Shown here piece after piece: positions 13,701 through 24,343 of a DNA stretch of 64,000 nt. The notes beneath the pieces were generated by a model, which was given only the letters and a program-made list of their open reading frames with translations, was not told the origin of the DNA and did not search any database. The first letter of the stretch is position 1; every line of letters starts with the position of its first letter. Origin of the DNA: Liolophura sinensis (Eukaryota; Mollusca; Polyplacophora; Chitonida; Chitonidae). Where the stretch lies: NCBI RefSeq assembly GCF_032854445.1, contig NC_088303.1, forward strand, positions 35,381,265 to 35,445,264, read 5' to 3'. Position numbers and translations under genes: made by a program.

Positions 13701-16700
13701 GGAGTTGTGACATTTATCTGAAAGAAAAAATGATATCTAAATGGAAAAATGTAAATCTCAGCACCAAAAGTAATACTTTTTTTTACATTAATTTGCTTAT
13801 GAAATAAAATAGAAATTTCAAGTCACTTGTCCTACTCCCCTTTCAACACTGGTAAATGTGATAACCTTTAACACAGCAGTGGAATAACTCACTAGCATAT
13901 GAAGGTGATGGGCAAAATCGATTGAAAGAGCTGACAGTTCGAAAAATAATTCCGTGTAGTAAGCCATAAAGGACCTATTCTCCCACACGCCCTCCAGGTT
14001 CATGTCCCACAGGTGGATGGCATACCTGCAAACAGAATTCCATGTATGGTCAAATTCTGCCTTATGAGAAAGTTGAAAACCTATTTCTGAAAAAAAAAAA
14101 AAAAGCATATATTCTTTATCAACGAGATCTTGTAACACTGTATTTTTCTCTTTATAACTCTTAAAGTCGACTAGGAGAAAACACAAATTACTAACCTTAC
14201 TACGACGTGGAGTGACCTAATGCTGAGAAGAAGGCACTGAGGAAAAAGAAAAGACACAATCAACACATATGCTTATAAGACTAAAGATCATAGAATTGCA
14301 ACAGATTTTCAAAACAGGTTGAGATAAAATTTTATTAGAATTTATATTTTTCCCAAACTGGAGAAATCTGTGCCATCATATTATCTTAGCATTTACATTT
14401 TTATTAATTCATTTATTTTATTGTCATTTAACACTATATATACAGTCAAGTAGATGTAGTCAAGAATTTTCACAGTACTCTATTTCTGTAACTTTTTTGC
14501 ATGTTTTCTATAAGGCAATATTCATCAAACCTAAACCGTTGCCAAAATGAATAAACCAAAGTTGATAAATCGCATTTAAAGTTGCCTGTAAACATGGAAA
14601 TAGGTTGAGAAAATAAGGCATTTTTACGATCATACTCAGTTTTACAGCTGGAGACCTGATAAAATGCAATTCGATAACTGTACTACGCATAACTGGTAGC
14701 ATCAAAAGTGAAATGCTAAGAGATTATAGTTTCTCACCTCTGCTGTCATAAAACAGAAAATTGTAATCCCAGCCTGAAGACCAGCCAGTACACAGACCAA
14801 CATCAACCCCACGCAAGCCAGTAGAATACAGAACAACAACGACAGCAGCTTGATGTGAACCCACTTCGGGGTGGTCGGAGAGAAAGACAGCTGCGAGGAA
14901 GGTAAGTGTAGCAAGATCAGTGACATTTTACAGTTTACGCGGTGCTTAAAAATGTTTGACCTGTATGACAGCCATCAGGTTAACGTGTACAGGAAAGAGT
15001 GTCCTATTCTCTTACATTTAAATCTCATCTGAATGAACAACAGTAAGTTAAATATTTCATTACTGGCACTGTAGCTAAATGTCTGGTAATTATTTAATAA
15101 TTAAATGACCTTCCAAGCATTTCGGCATTAAAATTTTACCAAGACGAGTCTTCAGTTCTCATCCAGCTTTTCTTACTTTGGGATAAAAAAAAAAATAAAA
15201 ATGCAAGCTCACCATAGTGGAAAAAATTTTTTTATGTGCTTGGGAGTTTACGTTAAATTTATTCAAAACACTATTCTTATACACTATTTAGTGAAACCCT
15301 TCCAGGAAGGAAGGAAGGAATGAATGAATAAATGAATGAATGGGTTTAACACCACACTGACCATGCATGAAATCTGCTTTACTTTAGAAAAACAGTGCAC
15401 CACATGTTATCAAAAGTCAAACTGACGCAGTCATTTATGTTGCACCACCATGCGGAATTCAACAAAATGAATCTGTGTGAACAGTTATTCGTTTTTCAGT
15501 ATTGGTACCAATCATATGAAACGAATTACATCTGACCAGTCAATACCACAAATATCATCGCGGTAATGTGATTTAAAGATTACTCTATAACTGATCACCT
15601 TAAGAAGAAGAAGTACATGTATGTTGTTTGGTTACTTACATATTCAAACCTGTCTTTACAGAGCTGTGCCAGGAGGTGAAAGAAGCCCAGCATGGTGAAC
15701 CAGGCAACCCACAACACAACCTCCTCCATGGTCTGAACATTCATCACGCCAAAGACAAAGATGAACTTATAGAACACAAAGTTCCAGAACTTGTCCTTCA
15801 GGTGCTAGAACAAACAGATCAAACAGAATTAGGAATATGTCATGAAAAATCATAAAGAATTCAGAAGGTCAATTCACCTGTAGCTTCTACGGTAGAAAAA
15901 AGTTCTACTTGAATGGCAAGATGAAGATTCCTTTCTTCAACCATATATATTACACCTCGCTACACGTAACCATATATATGTACTTATTACATGTTGCATA
16001 AAGCATTAAAAAACATACATATTAGATCGAAATGAAGTATCTGTTAGTCACCAGCGTAACTTGGTCAATAAATGCATAAAACCTACAGTGATGAGCAACA
16101 GTGATTGATTCAGCTGTGCTTACCTGCAGCTCACTGACCCGGAGCTCCCCAAACACAACCTTCTGGATGACCTTCCCCAGGAGGATCAGGCAACAAAATG
16201 CCATGTTGATTAATGTCTGAAAATACATGGATATAATACACCATGAGTATATGCAGCCAAATATATGTAGGCCAATCCTTAAAAAACTAGATTAGGAGAA
16301 ATTGATTAGGAAAGAAAAAAACATGAGAGTTAAATGCATGGCATGCACTTTTTTAGGAAGTTGGTCCAGTTCTGCTCCCAAAACATTCAAAATAATGCTA
16401 TCTTTGTTTAACGAGAGAGTTTTCTCAGTGTCTTTGAGATACCCTATTCTGATGAAATTAACATGGGAGACCAGGGAGAAAAAATGGGTATAATATGTGT
16501 TGATTTCAGAGCCCGGCTACAGGTACATGTAATGCACACAATTGTACATGTGCAATAAAACAAACTTGTACATGTCCCGTTTTGTGGGAATAAATTGTAA
16601 TGAGTATGAGGCCTCCGAGGCTGAATTGGTTAGCGCGCTAGCGCAGCGTAATGACCCAGGAGCCTCTCACCAACGCTGTCGCTATGAGTTCAAGTCCATC

Positions 16701-19700
16701 TCATGCTGGCTTCCTCTCCCACCATAATGCTGGCCGCCGTTGTACAAGTGAAATATTCTTGAGTACGGATTTTTAAAAAAAATCAAATACATAAATACAC
16801 TGAGTATCTGATCCCCAGTTAACTCCATGCTACATTGAATACATGAACATATACATTGTACCTAGGACTAATACAGTAGTCCCAGACTGTACATACAACA
16901 TTGTGCATGTCAAATTACATGTACATGTATTTGTGCCTTATCTGTACTCTAAGATCGTACTGACCTCAACTAGCATGTCACTGAAGATATTAAAACATCC
17001 CAATAAACACTTCAGACTCATCTCCTCTGATGGCAGGTCCATGTTATCATCACATTTGACAGCACTTAACTGGCTACTGTCTACGGGTGGATGCAAATCT
17101 CTCATCATAATACATCACGTAAACAGTCCTAAGTTTAAGTCCTGGGAATTTTTCAGGAATTCCCCAAAATCCACATTCAACTGTCTTTCCCCTTTCAGTT
17201 CTGCACACAGAGCAGTATTCATGTATAGCAGATTTGGATAGAGGGCTTAGGCTTACTGGCTGATGTACATGCTTCCCGTCTGGAAATAAGGTAGTCCACT
17301 TGGGTTGTGACCGGTAACACAGTGCATGACCTCATCCGTGTTGTACACAGTTCTTCATTCCATGAGCTTAACATTTACAGGTACACATTACAGGTAATTG
17401 TGTCCAGCTGCTCCACATACATTACACATATGAATTAATATGCTGTAAACCAGCCATTCAGCCCATACAATTGTGTGTACACTGAATCAGTACCTCACAA
17501 TGCAGCCAGGTGTAAAAAGTGTGTCAGATGACAAACAAAAATATATGAGACATATGGTAATGATGTTTACATGTACATGTACATCCCTGTGGCACGTGGC
17601 TTACTTCTTGCCCTATCATTGAAATCTGCGGTCAAATGCTGCGCAGAAAAGTTGGGAGACACGGTCTCGTGCTAAAATAAAAATATTTATTGTTTGCTCA
17701 AACCAGATAAAATTAGGAAGAAAACAAGAGTTGAGTAATGGCAGAAGCTATGTTTAGACTGCATCAGGAGTTGACAGAAAACCAGGTTAATGTTCTGTGA
17801 CTGTACCAGGTATAATCTAGCTTCTTGTTGTTGTTATTATACTGCAGTAAAATGGACACATGGAAAGTCAATGATCATGACCTGTACACGTATGTATAGG
17901 TCATCTGCTACATATTTTTATATTAGGTAAATTCCAAAACATCTTACAGGAAAAGAAACATTAAAAAGGAAATTTACAAGCATCCACAGAAAGACCATTA
18001 AAAAAACTATATCTGGAAATACCTTAATTTTTTTAAATTTTTCACTCAAGCAAATGTAGTCAAATGTCTCGATTGCAAGAATTTGCTTATGGACCATACT
18101 GACATTGTATGTGATCAATTATGTCAACAGATATACATGTGTACAGTGTTGTATATAATGTACACATCCTTGTTCACAAAGCCTCCCTGTTTGTTTAATA
18201 ATATTCAAGCATATTGTTTAAACAGGCAGCTCACAGTACACCACTGGCACCAGAAGACAGTCTTGGCCTACATCGAGCATATCGCTCAGTATCTTGCCCT
18301 GTAGTTTATATTACCTGCACAATAAAATAACTTTAGGCATTCAAAGCCATTTATATAGCCTGTAAAATTTCAAAATATGAGTGTTAGAAAGTTGTCATTG
18401 GCACCAAATTGTAACCAAAGATATACACTTTCTATGGGACCCAAACATTTTTGAGCTACAATTAATAGTTTTCTTGCTAGAAGCGTACAAATGACATCAC
18501 CCTATTTCAGAAAAAGTGCAGTATATTGTACGTGAAACAACTTTTTATACTCAGACAGAGTCTTCTGGATTTATACCAGAAGAAATAAACTACGTCCAAA
18601 ACCATGTACAAAAGTATTCCAACAATTTCATCCTCAAAGGATCACAAAAATGGAAATGAGATATTCCATTGGTTATATTTGTTTGGGGGATAACTGACCG
18701 AGCCTTCAAAAAAAGGGCCCTAATGTCAATTAAGTTTTTTGGGATTTCTTTTCTTAATTTACTCTCAATGTCAATTTCTTGGAAATCTCTACTTCATTCA
18801 TGACCAGCCGACTCTACTATATCTGATAGAGTTACCTGATATCTGATCGGATAAAAAATAAAACATGCAAAATACAACATGCAACCTGTTGTAAACAAAA
18901 GACTCATCTATCTGAACCAAGACAACTGCACATCAGAGGACTGTAACCACTAGGAGCCAACAATTATACACTGTACGTTTACACTGATGCGTTTACAGAA
19001 CATTAAAGTCCACCACTACTACACCTGACCATACCGTTGAAAGAAATTTTTTCCTCACATAGATGTACAGTGTATAACATATGAACTAGTTCCAAGTCAT
19101 TAAATACACACTAAGTTCATACACACAGTCAGAGACCAATTGCAGACCAGGTGTTTATTTTCATGGTTTTTAACCACAATCTTGAAAGGGATTCCCATAG
19201 GTTAACCTTGTGTGGGGAATCCACAAGAATCTAGTTCTAACCTACATGTAAAAAAAAGGATCTCCAGGCAAAGGTTTTCATACATATAAAAGTGTACAGA
19301 TTTTGGCAATTCCATTGTTTATAACTTTAACTTTGTGAAACCATTGTATATTCCATTGCAATACAAACTTTGAAAAAAAAAAAGACTAAAACGTTTGAAT
19401 GTGACTTTTCTACGTTAATCCAAGCAGATTCTAACTTGTAGAATTATGATGAGTATCAAATTCCCATTGAAAGTAAAGCCCTGCATACCAATTTACAGCT
19501 GTACATAATTACTTGTATATCTGCAATACATGTAGGCCTGTGGCGGATTATAAGTGAAAAAAAAAAAAAAAGTGTCATAGGAGAATAAAACATGTACAAA
19601 AACAAGCATGTAGGTCATGCCGTGTAACATGTACAAGTTATTCTAGGTCACATGAGCATACATGTACATGTCGAGACGACATGGGTCATTATGAGGTCAC

Positions 19701-22700
19701 CCTTAGGTCAATCCTTCACACAGAATACTGAATAACATTGACACTGACCAACAGACGTTTAGAATCAAAAATGGAACATGAAATTATCTGAAATAAATGA
19801 AGAATAAAAATAAAATATAAAAAACTGTAGGTTAGGGTTCAAAATTTATAGCTTACAAGTAACTGCGCCCTCATATTGTTAATCTAAACACATGCAGTGC
19901 ACCCAACAATTTCTAATTTGAATTTGAGTAAGTTTGCATTTTAGCCTCGTACATTTTCAGCTTCATGTTACGCCACCATATTCTGACCAAGCACATTAAC
20001 ATGACAGTTAAGCCAACAATTAAAACAGGGTGGCGATATTTTCTTTGGCATTTGACATGTGGATGTATATGTATGTGCAGTTCCTAAACCTGTTGAACGC
20101 CTCTGCTCAAAGTTTTTTGCCAAAACAAATAAGAACAATACAAAATGCAAGACATTCACCAGATTTACTGTACATGTTTACATGTTCATCTGATGCTATG
20201 TTCTTATAAACTCAGCCCGATCAGACAGATTATCAGGGTTCAAATTAATTGCATTAGCTTTCATTTTCTGCTCCATTTACCACCAAATCATGTAGGTCAT
20301 AATCCACAGATTTTGGGTAAAACCATCTGGTCTCACAAATGGGAAAGTTTTAATGCAGAACAGCATGCTTTGAAGAAAAGGTGTATCAGGGAGCTGTGAT
20401 TTTTAAGAACTGTATACTTTACAGTTTGAAACAGATCTGTTACAAATTTGTTTAATTAATGTATTAAAATTAGGTACAGTATAATATCAGATTTAACTTA
20501 GGTTTGGTAGGAAGGTTGCCACAGAGCTTGCCTCTGAGAAACACATGAATGCAAAACTTCAGCTCAATACATGAAGTACTGAAATCGTGAATTTGGTAAT
20601 TAACGGTAAGTAATATACACACTGAGCATTATCAATGGAACATCCATCTTATGTCAGTGTGCTTTATATGCATGTAAAACTTCAACTCAATACATCATGT
20701 ACTTTCTGACATAATACATTTAATAGTTTGTTTAATTTTGATTCTAATACACAATGCACTAAATCAGGATTTCGGTAATTTATGGTATTTAATAAGTACA
20801 CACCAAATCAACAATAGAATAACCCCCTCATGCTATTGTGCTCTACGTATGTGCAAATCCTGAGTTCAATACATGCTGTATTATTTAAGATACCAAACCT
20901 AACATTGTTTTAACACTGATTTTAATACACAAAATACTAAGTCAAGAATTCTGTTATTTACGGTATGTAATATGTACACACCCAATCAACAATGGAGTAT
21001 CCATAACTCTGTTATGCTCTTTTGTGCTATTGTGCTCTACATAATCAATACATGGATGATGCAGTACTTTTTGAGACACCATCCATAAAATTTTGGTTAA
21101 CATTGATTCTTTTACACAGTACACTAAGTCAGGAATTCAGTAATTTGTGGTATTTCATATGTACACACTAAATCAACAACTGAATATTCCCCTTGTGCTA
21201 TTGTGCTCTATATGTGTGCAGACCTGATCTCAGCACCAGTAGCATTTTGTTTAACACGGCTTTCCCTGTTACTGAACGCTTATTTATTTATTTATTTGAT
21301 TGATGTTTTACGCCATCCTCAAGAATATTTCACTTCTATGACAGCGGCCAGCATTATGGTTGGAGGAAACGGGGCAGAGCCCGGGGGAAACCCACGACCA
21401 TCCGGAGGTTGCTGATAGACCTTCCCACATCAGCTGGAGAGGAAACCAGTATGTATGACATATAAGCTACCTATGTATTGAGGCGGGGGAAAAAAAGGTG
21501 TGACAAACAAACAAACTGTAAACAGCCAAAAGGAAGCTTTCTGCCAGTTCCTTTATGTAAAAAAAAGAAAAAATTAGAATTATAACATTCTGAAGCTGTA
21601 CTGACTTCTAAAATCAGGTAATCTATCTTTACAGATTCAGTATCCTAGTGAATTTTAAAACAGAGACATATACGTGCATGAGTGGGAAGGTGTAGTGCAT
21701 GGCCCCTCAGTAACTTTTTCAAGCTGTATATTCTGAACTTGTGATAAGACAGGTGAGGCACTAACGAAATGGGATCTGGGAGTTAGTGGTTCGGTACCAT
21801 CAAAGTTGTGGCGAATAAGGTCTGCAAAACTGTAAGACTAGTAATGTCTTGAATACTAAGATCATGTCAGCATAGTAAGACAATAAGGGCATCTGCTTTA
21901 TCCATTCCATAATGATTTCATCAGAAGACTGTATCTTAAATACACTGATGTTCATGCTCCATTGCAATCATACATGTATGACACACGACCTTTATTTACT
22001 TTTCTTGGAGCTGTTCCATAGTTCTGTCACATCACACTGACTGCCGAGATCTTACGGAAAAGTACAGAAATGCTAAAATATGTGTGAACAACAGCGCACT
22101 TGACTTTTTACTTCAGCCTAAGACCTTGTTTTAGGAAGTGTCTTTGTTTGGGGATATATTTCTTGGGCCCCACTAAAAAATATCACAAGTGCAATTCCTC
22201 CATTCAGGTGCCATGTTGTTTGAATCATGTATTCAAAACTGGCAGGGCCAATAGGGGAGATAACCCATTCAAAATGGCTTAATAGGGCAGCATTTGTAGT
22301 CACGTTTTTCGTTCGTCTGGTCCAATAAAACTGGCACAAAACTGAACTAAATTCACACATAATGACTTGTATATATCTGGATAGCTGGAAATATGCTTTT
22401 CTTGCCTAGATAAATATCCATGCAGTAGATTCTGTGTAACGGCCTCATGTGCAGCCACCCCCTCTCATGCTGTATTGTCTATTCTGATTCTGCCCCATTA
22501 GTCCAAAACTATGTTTTATTTATGGTCACAATTTGTGCATGCTAAGCAGATTGCTGTGTTACTTAACATACTATAATTTCCAGTATCATCACGCATAGTT
22601 CTGAGAATATTGTTCTTAGTCCTTTACTCTGTTCTGATCATGTGATTGTCTTAGTGTGAGTGAATGCAAAATGGCCACCTCATGACGAAATATAGGCAAA

Positions 22701-23658
22701 ACAGCGAACAGTAAGCCTTGGTTGTACAAGAAAACAATACGTAAGCTCTACAAAAATACTCAGACTGAAAAGCTGAAAATTATCTTGTGAGGTTGATTCC
22801 AAGATTTTAGTACACCCTGTCCAGATTTGACATGACAGCATGTGATTATTTTGATGAGCGAGAAGGAAATATTTCTGGGGATTTCAACAACATTTTGACT
22901 CGGGAATGGATTCACACTTGCAGGAGTGGTAATAAAGGTCCTAATCTCTTAGGACCTCTCTCCCAATGCGCACCAGAAATTGGCATGTGTCACCTTTCAG
23001 GAGTGGATATCATGGGCTTGTGGAATGGACCTGCCATGTTTTTGAATTCAACGATTAACCACTGAGGCAGGTAAATATCAGAAATTGTTGAAAATAGACC
23101 TCAACGTTTAATTTAATTGAACTAATAAACCCGTGAAGTTGTAATGATGTGAAGGTTTCATAAAACCTGGCCTGGACACCATTTAAGAATACTTACCCAT
23201 ACGCACCAAATCTCGACTGTCATCACATAAAACATGTTTGCTACATAGTTGTCATATGGGAGGGTGTAGTTCACAGGTTCATCGAGCTCTTCCATTTCAA
23301 CATTATCAGTTTCTGACATTTCAGATACACCAGGGTTGTCTCCCTTCTCCGGTGGTCTAAATGGATCTGCCGGCGAGCTGAACAACTCTCCAGCTTCATG
23401 GTTTGGCTTTTCAGTCATTTCCCCTTCCTCTGTTAACTGGGCGATGTTTTGCCGCGGTTGTCTTCCTGTCTGGGTCACCTGTCCCACGGGTGTGACAGTT
23501 TGACTTCCCGGTGACATGTTGTTTTCGCCAATGTCTGTCTCGACATTGCTCACTATCTGGTGGGTGTAAAATAAGGCACACGACAGCAGAAGAACACTAA
23601 ATGCCGTGTAAGCTTGAAGACTTGGCAAAGGAATTCGGTCCAGTATTATCACTGGCAT
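4550..23658 (-). CDS. AMFR: AMFR/gp78, ER-membrane RING-H2 E3 ubiquitin ligase (15 coding exons)
   Basis: Multi-pass ER membrane E3 ligase of ER-associated degradation; in vertebrates it works with Ube2g2 and p97/VCP to retrotranslocate and ubiquitinate misfolded and sterol-regulated proteins. Coding exons, in order: 23197-23658, 16124-16216, 15640-15804, 14738-14890, 14196-14236, 13893-14025, 13329-13462, 12671-12781, 11679-11863, 10875-10987, 9329-9454, 8433-8504, 7811-8013, 6279-6386, 4550-4724. All junctions are GT-AG and all phases agree, giving 757 residues without a stop (human about 643). Domains: membrane segments in residues 1-370, RING-H2 at 410-447, CUE at about 526-566, Ube2g2-binding helix at about 676-704, p97-binding motif at 741-751. 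Identification rests on remembered human AMFR, matched exon by exon. The extra length is mostly in the first luminal loop and the segment after the CUE. UTR limits are not determined. Confidence 0.96.
5044..5522 (+). mobile_element. Short TIR-bearing element with a decayed THAP zinc-finger frame
   Basis: The left end CTTATCTGCCCTTGAT (5044-5059) is matched in reverse complement by ATTCAAGGGCAGACAAG (5506-5522), with one mismatch and one extra base. Between them lies a THAP-like reading frame (5092-5361). THAP domains are the DNA-binding domains of P-element-type transposases and of host THAP proteins. It may be a non-autonomous DNA transposon derived from a THAP transposase, or a THAP gene fragment flanked by chance repeats. 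It lies antisense inside the AMFR intron; target-site duplication not established. Confidence 0.5.
5092..5361 (+). pseudogene. THAP-domain (C2CH zinc finger) pseudogene fragment
   Basis: From ATG at 5092 the frame reads MPFCAAVNCANRAPK, then RIRFHAFPSDPSIRRK, a TGA, IIAMRQDRF, and LCSKHCEEACFDPAYRL. C-x4-C near the start, F-H-x-FP, and the later C-x2-H (CSKH) followed by CF are the spacing of a THAP finger. The TGA sits where the invariant tryptophan normally stands (TGG to TGA). The usual HF after CSxH is HC, and the closing AVPTIF is not recognisable. One stop in 90 codons suggests fairly recent loss. Confidence 0.7.
6279..6386 (-). CDS. AMFR: AMFR exon 14: Ube2g2-binding region (G2BR)
   Basis: Encodes GSRFSKSPSERETMLQDRKN then ALMEQAR, matching human GSRFSKSADERQRMLVQRKD and ELLQQAR. 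This helix binds the back side of Ube2g2 in vertebrates. Donor GTTGGT splits an arginine codon completed by exon 15. Confidence 0.93.
6857..7011 (-). mobile_element. SINE family B, 5'-truncated, with target-site duplication
   Basis: Reverse orientation: poly-T then GATTGGTGTTTTACGCCGTA and CTCAAGAATATTTCACTTA. Flanked by TGAAACTAA at 6848-6856 and 7012-7020. In AMFR intron 13, sense to AMFR. Confidence 0.85.
7811..8013 (-). CDS. AMFR: AMFR exon 13: acidic disordered linker
   Basis: Residues 597-664, rich in S, D, E and A. Little primary similarity to human, but it lies in the right place, is open, is flanked by ATTACTAG and GTAAGT, and its phase closes with exon 14. Confidence 0.82.
8433..8504 (-). 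CDS. AMFR: AMFR exon 12: short linker
   Basis: Residues 573-596, a polar 24-residue segment (NGTFPARSTVDPSGSETDV...). Weakly conserved; accepted because both splice sites are good (TCCACAG, GTACAC) and phase 0 fits both neighbours. Confidence 0.8.
8587..8830. repeat. Minisatellite, about 32-base unit, about 7 copies
   Basis: Unit AGAACACAAACATGTACATG TAGGAACTGTAT with alternating ATATAC/ATGTAC variants. In AMFR intron 11. Keeps an open frame on the minus strand by chance. Confidence 0.85.
9329..9454 (-). CDS. AMFR: AMFR exon 11: CUE ubiquitin-binding domain
   Basis: Residues 531-572. ARQVQNVFQHMPLNVIMDDL then TRSVDHTIDNILEGR, aligning with human [21 protein letters not shown] and TRSVEITTDNILEGR. 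The conserved MFP of CUE domains is VFQHMP here, a mild departure. CUE domains bind mono- and polyubiquitin and promote chain extension. Confidence 0.95.
9565..9910. repeat. Minisatellite, 31-base unit, about 10 copies
   Basis: Unit CACTGACTATATGCTCTTGG ACAATTTTGTT. In AMFR intron 10, with diverged GGACAATGTG-type units reaching close to the exon 11 acceptor at 9455. Confidence 0.88.
10089..10128 (-). mobile_element. SINE family B tail fragment
   Basis: TGTTTACGGCTGTGCTCAAA and TTTTTCACTTGTAC match the family B 3' end in reverse. Very short. Confidence 0.5.
10875..10987 (-). CDS. AMFR: AMFR exon 10: linker into the CUE domain
   Basis: Encodes SRYVSWLPSFSVEVTHTQ, matching human SRIASWLPSFSVEVMHTT, and ends SQLDNM, the start of the CUE helix (human SQLNAM). 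Donor GTGAGT, phase 0. Confidence 0.95.
11679..11863 (-). CDS. AMFR: AMFR exon 9: second half of the RING-H2 finger and linker
   Basis: Completes the RING with NSCLRSWLEQDTSCPTC, ligands C433, C444 and C447, identical to human here. A polar P/N/G-rich linker follows, ending in NHFFHFD as in human gp78. Donor GTACGT. Confidence 0.96.
12671..12781 (-). CDS. AMFR: AMFR exon 8: first half of the RING-H2 finger
   Basis: Contains NNDDCAICWERM and ARKLPCGHLFH, giving ligands C410, C413, C425, H427 and H430. It ends inside an asparagine codon at a GTATGT donor; reading through the donor would replace the conserved NSCLRSW. Confidence 0.96.
13085..13250. repeat. Dispersed repeat, copy 1
   Basis: Contains CAACCAATGTAGTTTTGTCTCC and CTCTTTCACATGCG, then AAAAGGTTGAGG, closely matching 43070-43225 in the same order and spacing. 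In AMFR intron 7. No coding capacity. Confidence 0.6.
13329..13462 (-). CDS. AMFR: AMFR exon 7: last membrane segment and basic linker
   Basis: Residues 350-394, starting LWGNIFLSMASLV (human LFGNIWLSMASLV), then RYLFHEFQRRIKRHKNYL (human RYLFHEVQRRIRRHKNYL). Ends two bases into an arginine codon; donor GTATTT is slightly off consensus. The dense basic stretch marks the cytosolic side before the RING. Confidence 0.95.
13893..14025 (-). CDS. AMFR: AMFR exon 6: membrane region
   Basis: Residues 306-349 after the split arginine, starting YAIHLWDMNLEGVWE (human YVIHLWDLNHEGTWE) and ending IDFAHHLHML (human LDLMHHIHML). Donor GTGAGT. Confidence 0.95.
14196..14236 (-). CDS. AMFR: AMFR exon 5: 41-base micro-exon
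   Basis: Encodes CLLLSIRSLHVVV plus two bases of an arginine codon completed by exon 6; human has CLLVTVRTAHVILR. Found by eye between CCTCAG and GTTAGT; the phase closes exactly with exon 6. Confidence 0.92.
14738..14890 (-). CDS. AMFR: AMFR exon 4: membrane region
   Basis: Residues 241-291, starting LSFSPTTPKW (human LSFSPTTPMS), followed by a long hydrophobic stretch and ending FMTAE (human FMAAE). Donor GTGAGA. Confidence 0.95.
15640..15804 (-). CDS. AMFR: AMFR exon 3: membrane region
   Basis: Residues 186-240. Starts HLKDKFWNFVFYKFIFVFG and ends LAQLCKDRFEY, nearly identical to human gp78 over the whole exon. Acceptor TTCTAG, donor GTAAGT. Confidence 0.96.
16124..16216 (-). CDS. AMFR: AMFR exon 2: second membrane segment
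   Basis: Residues 155-185, phase 0 at both ends. It begins TLINMAFCCLILLGKVIQ and ends with VFGELRVSELQ, matching human VLVNTACCVLMLVAKLIQ and VFGPLRVSE. It is separated from exon 1 by a 7 kb intron. Confidence 0.95.
16608..16800 (+). mobile_element. SINE family B, near full length
   Basis: Begins GAGGCCTCCGAGGCTGAATT, A-box TTGGTTAGCGCG, B-box GAGTTCAAGTCC, then ACCATAATGCTGGCC and AAATATTCTTGAGTACGG, ending in an A-rich tail. TGAGTAT at 16601-16607 and 16801-16807 may be the target-site duplication. In AMFR intron 1, antisense to AMFR. Confidence 0.85.
20545..21235. repeat. Tandem array of a roughly 179-base monomer, about 3.7 copies
   Basis: The string CAATACAT recurs at 20565, 20688, 20867 and 21046, giving spacings of 123, 179 and 179. 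Shared blocks include GTACACACCAAATCAACAAT, TGCTATTGTGCTCTA and ACACTAAGTCAGGAATTC. In AMFR intron 1. Diverged, so not recent. Confidence 0.75.
21277..21452 (-). mobile_element. SINE family B copy
   Basis: Reverse: TTTATTTATTTGATTGATGT then TTTTACGCCATCCTCAAGAA, CCAGCATTATGGTTGG and AACCCACGACCATCCGGAGG. 5'-truncated. Sits right after the 179 bp tandem array. Confidence 0.85.
23197..23658 (-). CDS. AMFR: AMFR exon 1: start codon, first membrane segment, long acidic loop
   Basis: Residues 1-154. The start MPVIILDRIPLPSLQAYT matches the start of vertebrate gp78 (MPLLFLERFPWPSLRTYT), which fixes the ATG at 23658. A hydrophobic segment follows at about 16-34. The next hundred residues are polar, rich in E, T, P and N, and have no clear counterpart of equal length in human AMFR. 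The exon ends at the TGG codon before GTAAGT, with EIWCVW matching human LFVWVL at the start of the second membrane segment. Confidence 0.95.
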
Positions 23659-24249
23659 TGTTAACTTTCCTTCTGACGATTACTTATTAAAAATCAGGTC
23701 CAACTTTTCCACACAGACGATAAATCAAAGAGCACCTCTTCTGAAACGACTGATTTGTAAACAAGACCGAAGTTTCCAGACGGAAGTGCAAGCGACAGAA
23801 AAGTAGTCCCACAATTTACAGTATCTGTTGGTGATTAATTACTTTTACTACAGGCTTAAGATATAGGTATTAGGTTAAAGGGCAAGCTCTCTCAGTTTTA
23901 GGGCTGTCATTTGTTGAGAGGATAGGATAAATGTGTATTACGACCAAATGAATGCGGAGAAAGCGACCTTAGTCGTATTCGTAGTCTTGCAAGTTTTGTG
24001 CACAAAGGAAATAAACCTCGTTTCGCATTGCAAGCCATTCCAAACCAGAGAGCGCTGATTCGGATTCTTAGTTTACCCAGTGATATCGATAGAACACATG
24101 TCACGTAAAACATTTCAACTTCTTTCGTTTAAACAGATAGCATAGTAAGACTGACATATGACTTCAGTATTTATGCAGAGTTCAATATTGAAGGACTGAG
24201 TTATCCGTCTTGACAAAGATGACTAATGATTGGAGTAGAGGTATTTTTG

Positions 24250-24255
24250 CACGTG
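24250..24255. promoter_or_regulatory. E-box CACGTG
   Basis: CACGTG, core site of bHLH-ZIP factors such as Myc/Max and USF, 45 bases upstream of the CRE in the shared promoter. A six-base match, so weak alone. Confidence 0.35.
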
Positions 24256-24294
24256 GGAGTATCATTGAATGTGTAGGTTAGCTTAGGAATGACA

Positions 24295-24302
24295 TGACGT
24301 CA
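24295..24302. promoter_or_regulatory. CRE/ATF palindrome
   Basis: Perfect TGACGTCA, a CREB/ATF consensus, between the AMFR and GINS3 starts. Whether it serves either gene is not shown by sequence. Confidence 0.5.
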
Positions 24303-24331
24303 GAACTACTTTCAACTCGTCATCGTAAATA

Positions 24332-24343
24332 TTTGGCGGGGAA
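24332..24343 (+). promoter_or_regulatory. E2F-like site upstream of GINS3
   Basis: TTTGGCGGGGAA, close to the E2F consensus TTTSSCGC with an A/T flank, 74 bases before the GINS3 ATG. Replication genes including GINS subunits are classic E2F targets in animals, so the placement makes functional sense. Confidence 0.6.

Larger units (their letters stand above)
16217..23196 (-). other. AMFR intron 1
   Basis: 7 kb, GT-AG. Holds a near full-length SINE B (16608), the 179-base array (20545-21235) and another SINE B (21277). The rest is AT-rich with many TACATGTA strings; no other coding signal seen. Confidence 0.75.

Noticed and set aside
22100-22360. Overlapping open frames on both strands
   Set aside because: No similarity, splice sites or repeat family recognised; within AMFR intron 1.
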